From Leptobrachium leishanense (taxonomy: Eukaryota > Chordata > Amphibia > Anura > Megophryidae): DNA of 64,000 nucleotides. The position numbers were made by a program, and so were the translations under genes. Below the pieces are notes generated by a model, which worked only from the letters and a program-made list of their open reading frames with translations, did not search any database and was not told where the DNA came from. Shown one piece after another: positions 11,398 to 24,654 of this stretch (positions are counted from its first letter, which is position 1; each line of letters starts with the position of its first letter). The stretch is taken from the NCBI GenBank assembly GCA_009667805.1, contig CM019064.1, forward strand, positions 383,546,549 through 383,610,548, written 5' to 3'.

Positions 11398-13210
11398 ATG
11401 TTTTGGTCCTGTAGCAGCTGCTGGGATGATGTTGAATATCCCTGTACAATAGTCATTGGATAACTTTATTTCCACGTTATATGAAGCACCTCGAAAGCCA
11501 TAGGAGGGCAGTAAAAGGAGAACGAAATCTTAAATAACCAAAATAAAAACACACAAATAACTTTCTACATTATAAAAGAGCATTGTGAAGCATTCCAAAA
11601 ATGTCCGGGTGCTTCTAAGATACTTTAGCAGAATTTATATTAAAAGTCACATTGCTGTCTTCTGAAGAGCAGCGGCTGAATTTTCTTGGCATTTACTACA
11701 ATGATTGTCACAGTACCTTCTCAGCAGAGTAAAACCTGACATTCTCCTACAAGGAAATATTTATACATCTTTTTGTTTAAAAAGATAAGACATTTTGAGG
11801 CTGTGATCATGACTTGGAACTATCTGAATATCCTGACCCAGTTGACCATCTCCATGCACAATGACACCCAGAATGTTCCCAGCTATGTAAAATGTTCCTT
11901 TAAAATCCCTCCCTGGTTCTCGGGGTGCTAACCAGTAACAAGGTGCAGTTTACTGGACACTTTCCCTGCACAAACATGTAAATATAGCAATCCTTTGAGG
12001 TTTGTGTTTGCATGAAAGGGTTTAAAGGAATAATGCTCCTCTATAACCGTATGCAGTAAAGGGCAATTAAAAACTTATTTATGGTGCTATGCTCTGTAGA
12101 TCTGTCCTGCATGAAAGGTCTCATAGAAATTCAGAAACATTTTCCATAACGGGGTTTGAAAAGCCAAGTGAAACAGCAGATTCAGTACACAGTACTGGCT
12201 TCACATAGACTCCTGGATGGCAGTGGTTTATAAAAGCAAAGGTAACAATGGAGCGATGCTCTGACGCTCTTTTGTGAACGCACGGAACAGGTTGTTTTTA
12301 TGATCAGAGACATTTCTTGCAAATGTTTTCAGGGAAATTGCATCTCCATATACCCTATAACGTGCTATGCTGCTATGGCTTCAATTATAACAGTTTGGAA
12401 AATGAGGAAAACAAAGTCTTCCCTTAGAAAATGTAATATATATGTAACCCTAGATCAAAGTCACTCAGCCTTAAGAGCAGCATCAACTGTTACCCAGGGA
12501 TTCCCAATCTCCAGACACCGGTTTTCTGTGGATGATAGACATTGCAGTGGACCAGCACATAGTGGGAAGTAGTTTGCATGACCCTATTTTAGAGGCAGAT
12601 ATTAAATAAATAGCCCTCAGTCAATGGTGCACTCAATCATCACACTTACCTTAACCCATGGATGGCGCGCACCAGCTAAATGTATAAGTTCCTATTAGCA
12701 AAGGCCTTATACTGATAGGAGTTGCATGAGAAGTAGAACTGTCCGTTCTTCTTGGATTGGGTTGTATTTCCTGCGAAATATCCATCGCATGCTGATGTGA
12801 ATAAAACAAATAAGGTAGTATGATGGTTAGTATCAAATTTAATATAATCCATCCATTTGTGCCTAGTACTAGAGTTTCTGTAAGAAAAAAACATCATCAA
12901 CGTATCTCTACCACAAGCACACTACCACTTCCTATCATTGTTTGTGCCCGCATTCAGTTCCCCTTTTGTTCTTTCACTGTATTAACTTTTATGCCTGGAC
13001 AAAAATCGATTGGTTTTGTTTTATTATGATATTATTTCATAAATGGTCCAATGAACAACTAACGGGTTGCCATACCCTAAACCGACAAGCAAGATACAAC
13101 GGGCCTACTGGAGGATTATTCAGGTTCTGTTTATTTTTTATTTTTTTTCAAGTAAATATAGGCAGAACAAAGCTTTACCAACTACAGTAAATATAGTTTA
13201 ATTAAAAGAT
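11398..13210. other. intergenic or distal 3' UTR, nothing recognised
   Basis: This is AT-rich sequence without a credible gene. It contains AATAAA at 11542 and 12605, which could be MAP3K12 polyadenylation signals. Short open frames at 12300-13190 overlap on both strands and lack signatures. Confidence 0.4.
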
Positions 13211-13213
13211 GCA

Positions 13214-13911
13214 GGGCTCTACTAACTTCTTCGCGCAAACTTTAATGCGTGCGAAAAAACGCATTAACGCGAGGGGAAAAAACCCTTTGCGCAGAACGTC
13301 GTATTACAATGTCCGTGCAAAAAATGCGCGTTAACGTCTACTGCGGGTGAACCTGCGCGAACCCTTTGCGAGCGTACTGTACTTTGCGCGTCCTATACTT
13401 AACATTGTGAGCGCAAATGCGTTTGTGCGCTGGTACGCGGATGGTATTACAATCTATGCGCAAATTTTAACGGACAATGTTTGCGCCCATAATTTTACCG
13501 TCTTTTAAAACCTGGTGTTAATGGCAAATCTGAACGTGCTGGCCGAACCCAAATACACCAGCCCGAAAAAAAATATACAGCAAGGTATAGTTCACATACC
13601 CAAACAATAAAATTGAGAGGTTGTGTGTGTTTTTATTATTGCTGCAGCATATATATGCAGATTGATTTTGACAGGCGCACAAAAGGAGACAATTGTGGTT
13701 CTTAATTCAGATTGGCTGAATCGCGTGTAAAAACAGTCCGCTCACAGATTTCTGCGCGCATGTTTTTGCGCGTCTTTTTTACGCACGTTATTTTTGGACG
13801 GATGAAAAAAGGGCTCGGATTGTAATACCAGCGTTAATTTACGCGCGTTAACGTTTAATGCTGCGCGCAAAAAAAAAATAGCGCTTTTGCGCGAAGAAGT
13901 TAATAGAGCCC
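13214..13911. mobile_element. Harbinger-type MITE, CpG-rich
   Basis: The terminal inverted repeats are GGGCTCTACTAACTTCTTCG and the complement of CGAAGAAGTTAATAGAGCCC. They are flanked by GCA on both sides (13211-13213 and 13912-13914), a 3-bp target duplication typical of PIF/Harbinger elements. The interior is full of GCGCAAA and TTAACGC words, with CG far denser than around it. No transposase is encoded. Confidence 0.82.
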
Positions 13912-13914
13912 GCA

Positions 13915-15406
13915 ATCTTCCATTAGAATTATAAGCTGCCTGAACAGTTAATGTCTCCATCTTTGGTGGAATCTGGTAGTTATAGGGTTAAATTAATGTG
14001 CTTTATGAGAAGTTAGATCTTTACAGAACAAGGGGTCTGATCTTGCTGAAGGTGGCATAGCTGGAGAGTTTATTTTCTTTCTGTTCACGGGTATACATGT
14101 AAATGGCGATTGGTACACGCTGTTGACTGCGAAATAGGAAAGGCAAAATTCCATGGAGGAATTCCGTCTGCTAATTATTGCTTATAATCCACCTTTCTGC
14201 CACTGTATCAGAAATCCTAGTGCGATCAGTGCACCTAATGGTTAAAAAAATGAATGTCTGCAGCTGTGTGACTGCATGATAAAAAAATAACTAGGATATA
14301 AAATTAATGTTAAAAAAGTAAGAAATGCATGGTGACCAAATGCTCCTAAATTTAAAGTGCAGATTACTTTCAGGTCTATAGCGCCCCTTAAACTTCAGGT
14401 TATAATACAATGGCCATAAAATATTCAGACCAAAGACAATATATTTATATATATATAGATATACAAACACTTTTAAAAAAGGCGAAGAATAAGAATTTCG
14501 TCCCATGATATAAGAGATGTTTACAGAAAGAGTAAAGATCGATTCATTTGACTGTGGTTAGATGCGACATAGATGCGATATCCTTGAGTTTATTCATAAA
14601 ACACCTGAACCAGCGATGGCTGGAACATAGTGTAAAATATGGAAAGAGGGAAGAATTTTTTTAATTTATTTTTCTTTAGATATGAGTCACACAGGTCCAG
14701 GAATGCTGTAAAATAAAATGTATCCGTTTTATTAAGCAAAGTAAATGCACCGTATAATAACCAACCCGTTGTACCAGAAGGTCAGAGAAAGGGAGATAAT
14801 TCTGATGGTTAAGGAGATCTCCACATAAACTGGAAAAATTGAGTTTTTGGGTTTGGTATATTGTACTTATAAAGCACCAGAGCTAGGTCTTATCACAATA
14901 TTAGCAATGGCAGTGGGGTGAGGTGCAGACCAGAGGACTAACCTACAGATGACTATTCCGCATTCGCATCTTATATCTTGCTACCCGTCTGCTGCACTAC
15001 GTAGAAACATTTTTTGCTGCTTGAGGAGTTAAGAGCAGATTTATTCCAACTTAAGAGATTCTTACACACTGCCCATAAGGCTGATTTCCTGACACCTTCC
15101 ACTCACAGTGCTATTCCATGACATACTGGTGCATTGTAGTGTGTATGTATTGCGATACAGGCAGGACCTTGTTGCTGCCAACAACTGACCCTGCACATTA
15201 CCTATTAAAAAACAAAGATTTTGTATTTAAAATCATGATGCCTTGCGTGTTTTCTTTTGGTTTGTTTTTTAACTTTACTCTGTCAGCCTTACTCTACTTT
15301 GTATCTTGAAACTGAATTCTTGACACTTTTGTAACGGAATGTACTATTATGTTTTTAAAACACATTGGAATGGATTTTAGCCTTGTGGATCTCTCACGTG
15401 AATATA
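13915..15406. other. intergenic, nothing recognised
   Basis: This is AT-rich sequence with a (TA)n patch near 14440. Short open frames at 14291-14506 and 15118-15309 have no signature. No gene is called. Confidence 0.45.
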
Positions 15407-17010
<1,604 letters not shown>

Positions 17011-17096
17011 TACTTCTAGGGCCATATTCCCAGTCCTGTGAAAGGTTCACTAGTGGTAAATCTTTTTACATTTGCATGTCACCTCCAGTATTCCAA

Positions 17097-17994
17097 CAGG
17101 GTTATTCAAAGAGAATCGAAAAGTCACGACATGTTCGTTGACTTTTCGTTCTCTTCAATTCGGTGCGATTCGGCGATCCCATTTCGGTGACCCTGCCGTG
17201 TATTCAGCAAGCACCACAGGGCCGTTGTAGTGCAGGGAAAAGCCGCCGCAAACCCGCCCAACACTCACCACAAAACCCAGCGAATGCACACCGAAACCCG
17301 CAAAAACATCTGGATTAACCCCGCCGAACACGCCGGAGACACCCGAGCAGCCGCCGATCACAGCGCAGAGCAGCCGCTGGAAAAAGTCGACACCGCAGAC
17401 GAATGGAGTGAAAAAAAAACACACAGTACGCTTGAAAGTTTGAAAAGTGAAACGCTGTTTGCAAAGAAACTACAGAACGGAAATGTCTGAAACTTACATA
17501 TAAGATCCAATGAATGATAATAAAAAGGGCTGTTACAGAAAAAGGAAAAAACGATTTAAAAAAAAAACGGGAAGAAATTCGCTAAAAAATCCCAAAAAAT
17601 GCCTAAAAGATCCTAAAAAATCTATGAATAAAGATACTTTTTACTGCAGAATATTATAATCAACAGTTTATTAGATATTGCATTAAAACAGGAATATTTT
17701 TAACATTGAAGCCTAGGGGATCGCCTGAATAAACCTGTCGAATGAAACCACCGAACAGCAGGGAAATTCGGCAACTTTTCAATGTTGGTTTTTGGTCTCT
17801 GAATAGATGAAGCATTGCTTCTCTATGGGGATTTCACTGCCCTTGAACAGACACCGTATGTGCAGGCAATTCGCCAACATTTGGCGAACTGCCTACTCTC
17901 GGAATAGCCGAATGGCCAGGAAAGGTAACCGTACGCTGAATTTCACTGTTCGGTTACCTTTCGGCCACAATTCGGATCTCTTTGAATAACCCTG
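17097..17994. mobile_element. Harbinger-like 0.9-kb non-autonomous element, copy 1
   Basis: The ends are CAGGGTTATTCAAAGAGAAT and the complement of GGATCTCTTTGAATAACCCTG. They are flanked by CAA at 17094-17096 and 17995-17997, a 3-bp target duplication. The second copy, at 29680-30579, lies in opposite orientation relative to its internal blocks and is flanked by TAA. The interior contains an AT-rich tract and no transposase. Open frames at 17155-17490 are incidental. Confidence 0.82.
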
Positions 17995-18064
17995 CAAGTC
18001 AAGCTATTATGACTTACAGACTATTAACTAATATTGTGAGTGGTAATCATTCCTCTCCCAAAAT

Positions 18065-18705
18065 CAGTGGCGTAGCGTGGGTTGTCAGCGCCCGGGGCCA
18101 GCCAAAATTTGTGCGCCCCCCCAACCTGTGGACACGTTATCGATATTGCCCCAGCTCTCACATGAATATTGCCCCAGCTCACACATGGATTTGCCCCAGC
18201 CAGCTCACACATGAATATTGCCCCAGCTCGCACATGGATTTGCCCCAGCACATGGATTTGCCCCAGCTCATGGATTTGCCCCAGCTCTCACCTGGATATT
18301 GCCCCAGCTCCCGGGCAGCGGGAGTGCCTGCCCGTTCCTGAACAGCGTGCGAGTCCGTCCTGTTGAAGGGGAGGCGGCTGCGTGCGTGCGCAGGTCACGC
18401 GGTCCGGCCAGTCAGGTGGTACAGAGACTCAGTACCACCTGATTAGACGGACCACGTGACCTGCGCCTGCACGCAGCCGCCTCCCCTTCAACAGGACAGA
18501 CTCACTGTTTAGGACCGGGCAAGCACTCCCGCTGCCCGGCATCTGGGTCCCCTCAACCCGCGGGCCCTTGGGCGGCGCCCGAGGGCCCGGCGGGTCAGTC
18601 CGGGCCACATGTTTTAGGGGCGCAAATTTCTTTCGAAATTATGCGCCCCTAAGAAAACTGCGCCCGGGGCCACGGCCCCCCTGCCCCCCCCACGCTACGC
18701 CACTG
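18065..18705. mobile_element. hAT-type element with internal VNTR and foldback, copy 1
   Basis: The ends are CAGTGGCGTAGCGTGGG and CCCACGCTACGCCACTG. The flanks CCCAAAAT and CCCAGAAT match at 7 of 8 bases, the 8-bp duplication of hAT elements. The interior has two modules. One is a minisatellite at 18150-18312 of units like CCCCAGCTCACACATGGAT. The other is a foldback at about 18325-18530 with arms near 95 bp and a loop of about 9 bp. No transposase is present. Confidence 0.85.
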
Positions 18706-18713
18706 CCCAGAAT

Positions 18714-19345
18714 AACAAATATACATACAAGTTAAACACACAGAATAGTAGGAGAGAGGACCCTGCTTCAGAGCTTACAATCTAAGAGGAGAGGGGTGAC
18801 ACACTAGGTGAGGGTAAATAGAGAACCTGAAGTAGCGGAGTGCATGTGGGCTGGGTGGGAAGATGATGCAAGAAGTGTACAGTGAGCCGGCTTCTCTAAA
18901 GTAATGTGTTTTCAGAGACTTCTTGTAAGATCGGAGAGACGGGGAGAGTCTAATGTTGCGGGGGGAGGTTCCATAGAAAGGGGGCAGCTTGGGAGAATTC
19001 TTGCAGGTGAGAGTTGGGGGTGCGGGTACGGGGGAGAAGATAGCATCAGATCATTGGCTGAGCAAAGTGGTCGGGATGGGATGTAGGCCTAGGCGTGATT
19101 ACGGAAAGCTTCGTACATTTTGACAAAGGGATGAGGTGTGAGAGATGCAAGAGGTGCGTGAGGTGAGGTGGACGAGCCTGGCACAGGCAGTCATAACAGA
19201 CTGTAGAGGGAGAATCTGGGACCTCTTATGGCTAGAGAGAAGGAGGTTACAGTAGTCAAGGCGGGAGATAAGCTTGGCTGAGCATTTTAGCAGAGTCCTG
19301 ATAAGGCATGTACTGGCCATCGTGACTATCGGGATGTTCCCGGTG
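18714..19345 (-). pseudogene. CR1/L2-like LINE 3' fragment
   Basis: On the - strand a short frame reads LISRLDYCNLLL and LPLQSVMTACARLVHLT, the conserved block downstream of the reverse transcriptase in CR1/L2-type LINEs. The same block (ISRLDYCNSLLIGLP) is in the copy at 35446-37141. The 3' side carries the shared TTGTAAGCTCTGAAGCAGGG type sequence near 18760. The rest of the LINE is missing. Confidence 0.72.
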
Positions 19346-19370
19346 AGCCAATGGCTCAGTGGGCCGCTGG

Positions 19371-20076
19371 CAGGGCCGGCCCGACAATGGAGCATTTAGG
19401 AGCAACCGCTCCAGGCAGCAAATTTTTTAGAGCGCCATATTTTTGCTGCCGCACTACTTTTTTGATCAGCGCCGCCGCGCCGGCATCTCTTGGAAGCCGG
19501 CACAGTGACTGCCGACCCGCCCACATACATGAATGGCTAGGAGAGTGAGAGCGGCATTCGCGTGTGGGCGGGCCGGATCTCATTCAGCAGCAGAGCGCTC
19601 TTCTCTGCTGTTGAATGAGATCTGGCCCGCCCACACGCTCCTTAATCTCTCTTGCTTCCGTTCTCCCACACTTGACCGCATGTGTGTGGGCGTGATTAGG
19701 GGGGACACACTGCCGGGCCGCTATTGGGGTTACTGCGCCGAACAAGAGAAGAGACTGTGGCTTTGGCTCCACGGTGAAGCTATGCAGTGAAACTGCAGGT
19801 GTCCCAGACCCTGTGTTTGCTTTTACATCTGAGGTTTACTGTGATTGCTTTTATGACTGTAGAAACTAGGGGGAAAAAAATGGGCACAGAGGAGATGGAT
19901 ATTTTGCAAGCAATATATTTACAATATTTGCAGTGTAATCTGCTGTGGTTAAGTTCCAGGAGTACCTTAAACAAAATTTACAATAAACTGTAGAAAGAGG
20001 CATATAGTGAGAATAAGTGTATTTGAGTAAGTCTGCATAAAATAGTGTGTGTAGTGGGAGAAAAAGTGAACATGAC
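19371..20076. repeat. hAT-like end CAGGGCCGGCCC and hairpin
   Basis: CAGGGCCGGCCCGACAATGG at 19371 resembles the hAT ends at 47723 and 49511, but I found no partner end with a matching duplication. A near-perfect hairpin with about 36-bp arms lies at 19561-19637, around GGCCGGATCTCATTCAGCAG. The rest is unassigned. Confidence 0.45.
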
Positions 20077-20529
20077 TAAGGCTGGGGTCAGACGAGCGTA
20101 GTGTTCACGTCCGTGATTGCGCCTAAAAGTACGTCCGTGATAGCATGACAGAAAGCCCATTGGAGCCCGACCCATGAAGTACGTCCGCACTGAACTGCGG
20201 ACGCACAACGGCCGCGGCCCACAGACGCAAGGCAGGCAAGAACGTACAACTCCTAGAACGGCCGCACAAAGTGCGCTGCGTCCGCAACATCTGCATAGCT
20301 TTGTGTGTGAGTGATGGAACGTGGTCAGACGGACTGCATTTATACGTCCAGCATTTTTCACGGACAAAATGTTTTTGCTTTTTAATTTATTTTCCCTCCT
20401 ACATCCGTCAAAATATACGTCAGTGAATAAACGGACTGTGTGGCCACTACTGCGTCTTCCGTACTGATGTACATCCGTGTGCAAGGACGTACAGTCCATA
20501 GAAATCACGCTCGTCTGACCCTAGCCTTA
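20077..20529. mobile_element. MITE, TIR TAAGGCTGGGGTCAGACGAG
   Basis: TAAGGCTGGGGTCAGACGAGC at the left and its near-perfect complement ending TAGCCTTA at the right bound a 453-bp unit. The same ends occur at 55373-55805 and at one end of 61575-61980. The interior is rich in ACGTCCG-type words. A transposon superfamily could not be assigned. No coding sequence is present. Confidence 0.78.
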
Positions 20530-20559
20530 CAGGAAGAGTGAAAGAAGAGAGGAGGCCGT

Positions 20560-20794
20560 GATAGAACTTGCGGAGGGGGCGCTTGAAATAGATGTCAACG
20601 CGCCGCCGGGATGACATCTATTGGTGCTGGCGGGGGTCCCGGGTGCTGGGTTGACATCGAGGATGTCAGCCCGCCCCGGGGGGCACAGCAATTGGCTGCA
20701 ATCCGGACGATCGCTGGCTGCAAAGGGAGGACGCGCTCAGTGCGTCCTCCGGACCCGACGGTACCTGCTGAGCGCGTCCACCGCAGCAAAAGGG
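20560..20794 (-). repeat. truncated TTAA hairpin-chain element
   Basis: The right end GCAGCAAAAGGG|TTAA at 20795-20798 matches the end of the element at 49687-50897. The hairpin words TGACATCGAGGATGTCA and GGACGCGCTCAGTGCGTCC are shared in type. The left two-thirds of the element are missing. Confidence 0.6.
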
Positions 20795-20798
20795 TTAA

Positions 20799-21081
20799 TT
20801 TCTATGATCAGAGGCAGAAGGAAACCGGCGGGGGGCCCACTGTGTCACCCCAAACCGGGCCCCTACTGACCCGTGGGCCCTCGGGCAGTGCCCGATGGGT
20901 CAGTCCGCCCCTGGTCTTGCCTCATAGCTGCATCCATCCTGGAACCCCCCCGGTGGTACACATCCTGTGCTACTCCTCTCCTGCAATCTGCATTCACAGG
21001 GGGGTTTTTGAGCCGGTACGCGCCGGTACAGTGTACCGACACCTCTCGGTTCGTACCGGCACCTCTTGTTACGCCACTGCT
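20799..21081. repeat. two hAT-like ends, GC-rich
   Basis: CAGTCCGCCCCTG ends at 20912 and TTACGCCACTG ends at 21079. Both are complements of typical hAT ends (CAGGGGCGGACTG and CAGTGGCGTAAC). No matching left ends or 8-bp duplications were found, so these are fragments or ends of elements broken by later events. Confidence 0.45.
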
Positions 21082-21410
21082 CCCCGTTAGTCAGCGGAGG
21101 TGCCCCATGCCCAGCCAGCTGCTCGCAGAGACTGCAGAGTGCTAACCTGGCAGCGGCGCGCTCCTTCCCCTCTGCCGGCATCATCCCCAATGCCTGCAAG
21201 TCGTCGGCCCCGCTGATTAGGTCATGCGGCAGCCATGTGACCTAATCAGCGGGGCAGCCACATGACCTAATCAGCGGGGCCGACGACGTGCAGGCATTGG
21301 GGGCGTTGCCGGCAGAGGGGAAGGAGCGCGCCGCTGCCAGGTTAGCACTCCACAGTCTCTGCAAGCAACTGGTCTGGCTGGGCATGGGGCACCTCCGCTG
21401 ACTACCGGGG
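21082..21410. repeat. large near-perfect foldback, about 150-bp arms
   Basis: The left arm starts CCCCGTTAGTCAGCGGAGGT and the right arm ends ACCTCCGCTGACTACCGGGG. The arms match across about 150 bp with few differences. The centre repeats GACCTAATCAGCGGGGC. It sits next to a CAGCTCACACATGG-type minisatellite (21565-21712), as in the elements at 18065 and 47723. Confidence 0.85.
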
Positions 21411-21564
21411 AGCACTGGGTGGCAGTGCAGGTGTTCTGGCTCCAGCCAGGGGCAGATCCGAGGGGGGGGGGGAATTGCCCCACCGAGAAAATCACTGCCG
21501 CCGGCATTCTCTTTCCCTGCGAGAATCCCGGCGAAGCCTGGGGTTTGAGGAGGTGAGAGTTGGG

Positions 21565-21712
21565 GGCACATAAACCCATGTTTTGAGCTGGGGAAAATAT
21601 ACCCATGTTTTGAGCTGGGGCAAATATACCCATGTTGTGAGCTGGGGCAAATATACCCATGTTGTGAGCTGGGGGCAAATATACCCATGTTGTGAGCTGG
21701 GGGGGGCAAATA
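21565..21712 (-). repeat. minisatellite, unit (- strand) CCCCAGCTCACAACATGGGT
   Basis: There are five units of about 30 bp such as GAGCTGGGGCAAATATACCC. The complement is the same repeat found inside the hAT elements at 18150-18312 and 47790-48285. It is non-coding; the long translated frames across it are artefacts of unit lengths divisible by three. Confidence 0.8.
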
Positions 21713-21995
21713 TTGGGGGGAATAAATTGATATTGGGGAAGAAATTCATTGATATTGGGGGAAGAAATTGATATGCTGGGGAGAAATTGATATTGGGGGA
21801 ATAAATTGATATGCTGGGGGGAGAAAGTAATTGGTATTCTGGGGGAGAAATTAATTAATTGGTAAGCGTTGGCGTTGAATAAATTGATATTGGTACATTA
21901 CTGTGAGTTTTATTACTGTGGAGCTCTGACACCCTCATACACACTGCACATTACTGTGGAGCTCTGACACCCTCATACACACTGCACATTACTGT
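21713..21995. repeat. further short tandem repeats
   Basis: Units of about 22-28 bp containing AATTGATATTGGGG run from 21713 to about 21865. They are followed by two copies of a 38-bp unit beginning ATTACTGTGGAGCTCTGACA (about 21914-21990). No gene is present. Confidence 0.7.
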
Positions 21996-22733
21996 GAGTT
22001 TTAGTGCTACATAACCCCGGGGTGATATATGGCTATGTTTGTGAATGTATGGCTTGGTTGTAATGCATGTATTTGTCTTTAAACAGGCTGCTGTGTTCAA
22101 AAGTCTGCATCTGTGTTCTTGTCACAGTCCGACGTTGCCCCCTTGCCCTGCACCCAAAAGGCTGTTATTGCTCCTAAAATTGCCACATTATCTGCCGCCT
22201 GCACTGCACAAAGTAAGAATGACTTGTAAAATTGCCTCTGTCCTTAAAGGGTTAATAAAGGAGTATTTATTAGGACACGAAAAATAGTCATAATAATCAC
22301 CGTTTTTCCCTGGCCGCGAGAGTACCCCCCACCTATTTTTCCAGAAAAAAATCACTGGCATTCAGTAATCAGCATCCAGCAAACAGTTTACACCAGACAT
22401 CTGTTACATTCACACAGAATAAAGGGCTACGCCCCAGACTGACCATTGCAGGTACTTTACAGCTTATGCTTTCAAAGAGAGAACTACTTTGTATTGCTGC
22501 TCTGCGTTCCCAACCTGTTCCTGGTGAACCCTATTATTTCTGGCTCCTGCAACCACTACTTCGATTCCCACCACCCATACCTACCTGTGTATCTGCAAAT
22601 TGCTGCACCCCTGGGATCATATTTCCCTCACCCCGGTACCATCCCTGACAATGTATGGCAAATAAATCTACCAGCACTGTTCTTACATAAAAGGCATAAA
22701 CTGAAGGTATTCTCTCACACTGTCAGGTTTATT
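21996..22733. other. intergenic, nothing recognised
   Basis: This is unassigned sequence. Two overlapping frames at 22045-22287 and 22446-22841 show no family signature, and the second runs into repeats. No gene is called. Confidence 0.45.
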
Positions 22734-24645
22734 CAGAGAGAAGTGAAAAGCAGCAGAATGGCTGGAGAATGGAAAATTCTTGGTCAAAATAGCCAAACCA
22801 GCTATCTGCCAGGCAGTGTGCGGATTTATATGCTGCATTAATTATACAGCAGAGAGGCGCTTCCCCGCAGTGTGTGGATTCATAGGCTGCATTAATTATA
22901 CTGCAGAGAGGCGCTTCCCCTCAGTGTGTGGATTCATATGCTGCATTAATTATACCGCAGAGAGGCGCTTCCCCGGAGTGTGTGGATTCATTTGCTGCAT
23001 TAATTATACTGCAGAGGTGCTGCCCGGCAGTGTGTGCATTCATATGCTGCATTAATTATACTGCAGAGAGGCGCTTCTTCCCCTCAGTGTGTGGATTCAT
23101 ATGCTGCATTAATTATACTGCAGAGAGGTGCTGGTCAAAATAGCCAAACCAGCAATCTGCCAGGCAGTGTGCGGATTCATATGCTGCATTAATTATACAG
23201 CAGAGAGGCGCTTCCCCGCAGTGTGTGGATTCATATGCTGCATTAATTATACCGCAGAGAGGCGCTTCCCCGGAGTGTGTGGATTCATTTGCTGCATTAA
23301 TTATACTGCCGAGGTGCTGCCCGGCAGTGTGTGGATTCATATGCTGCATTAATTATACCGCAGAGAGGCGCTTCCCAGCAGTGTGTGGATTCATATGCTG
23401 CATTAATTATACTGCAGAGAGGCGCTTCTTCCCAGCAGTGTGTAGATTCATATGCTGAATTAATTATACCGCAGAGAGGTGCTTGCCAGCAGTGTGTGGA
23501 TTCATATGCTGCATTAATTATACTGCAGAAAGGTGCTGCCCTGCAGTGTGCACATTCATATGCTGCATTAATTATACTGCAGAGGTGCTGCCCGGCAGTG
23601 TGCAGATTCATATGCTGCATTAAATATACTGCAGAGAGGCGCTTCTTCCCCTCAGTGTGTGGATTCATATGCTGCATTAAATATACTGCAGAGAGGCGCT
23701 TCTTCCCCTCAGTGTGCGAATTCATATGCTGCATTAATTATACTGCAGAGAGGTGCTGGTCAAAATAGCCAAACCAGCTATCTGCCAGGCAGTGTGCGGA
23801 TTCATATGCTGCATTAATTATACAGCAGAGAGGCGCTTCCCCGCAGTGTGTGGATTCATATGCTGCATTATTATACCGCAGAGAGGCGCTTCCCCGGAGT
23901 GTGTGGATTCATTTGCTGCATTAATTATACTGCCGAGGTGCTGCCCGGCAGTTGTGTGGATTCATATGCTGCATTAATTATACCGCAGAGAGGCGCTTCC
24001 CAGCAGTGTGTGGATTCATATGCTGCATTAATTATACTGCAGAGAGGCGCTTCTTCCAGCAGTGTGTGGATTCATTATGCTGCATTAATTATACTCAGAG
24101 AGGCGCTTCTTCCCAGCAGTGTGTAGATTCATATGCTGAATTAATTATACCGCAGAGAGGTGCTTGCCAGCAGTGTGGATTCATATGCTGCATTAATTAT
24201 ACTGCAGAAAGGTGCTGCCCTGCAGTGTGCACATTCATATGCTGCATTAATTATTTCTGCAGAGAGGCTTCTTCCCCTCAGTGTGTGGATTATATGCTGC
24301 ATTAAATACTGGCAGAGAGGCGCTTCTTCCTCAGTGTGCGAATTCATATGCTGCATTAATTTATACTCAGAAAGGTGCTGCCCTGCAGTTGCACATTCAT
24401 TATGCTGCATTAATTATACTGCAGAGGTGCTGCCCGCAGTGTGCAGATTCATATGCTGCATTAAATATACTGCAGAGAGGCGCTTCTTCCCCTCAGTGTG
24501 TGATTCAATGCTGCAATTAATATACTGCAGGAGGCGCTTCTTCCCCTCGTGTGCGAATCATATGCTGCAAAATATGAGAGAGGTGCTGCCAGGCAGTGTG
24601 TGGCTCCATATGCTGCATTATACTGCAGAGAGGAGTGCTGGGAGC
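22734..24645. repeat. minisatellite array seeded in a MITE
   Basis: The left part, CAGGTTTATTCAGAGAGAAG to GGTCAAAATAGCCAAACCAG (22734-22801), is the left end of the short MITE family seen at 31454 and 34207. It is followed by more than 25 units of about 45-60 bp with the core TTCATATGCTGCATTAATTA and a variable GAGGCGCTTCCCC part. The MITE fragment GGTCAAAATAGCC recurs at 23136 and 23757, marking higher-order units of about 355 and 621 bp. Units after about 23860 repeat the order of 23136-23750 with many one- or two-base indels. Confidence 0.9.
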
Positions 24646-24654
24646 AAAATCCGG

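Noticed and set aside
22780..24645. CRISPR-like array of direct repeats
   Set aside because: This is vertebrate DNA; the between-repeat parts are variants of one another, not unique spacers, and the units have indels. It is a minisatellite.
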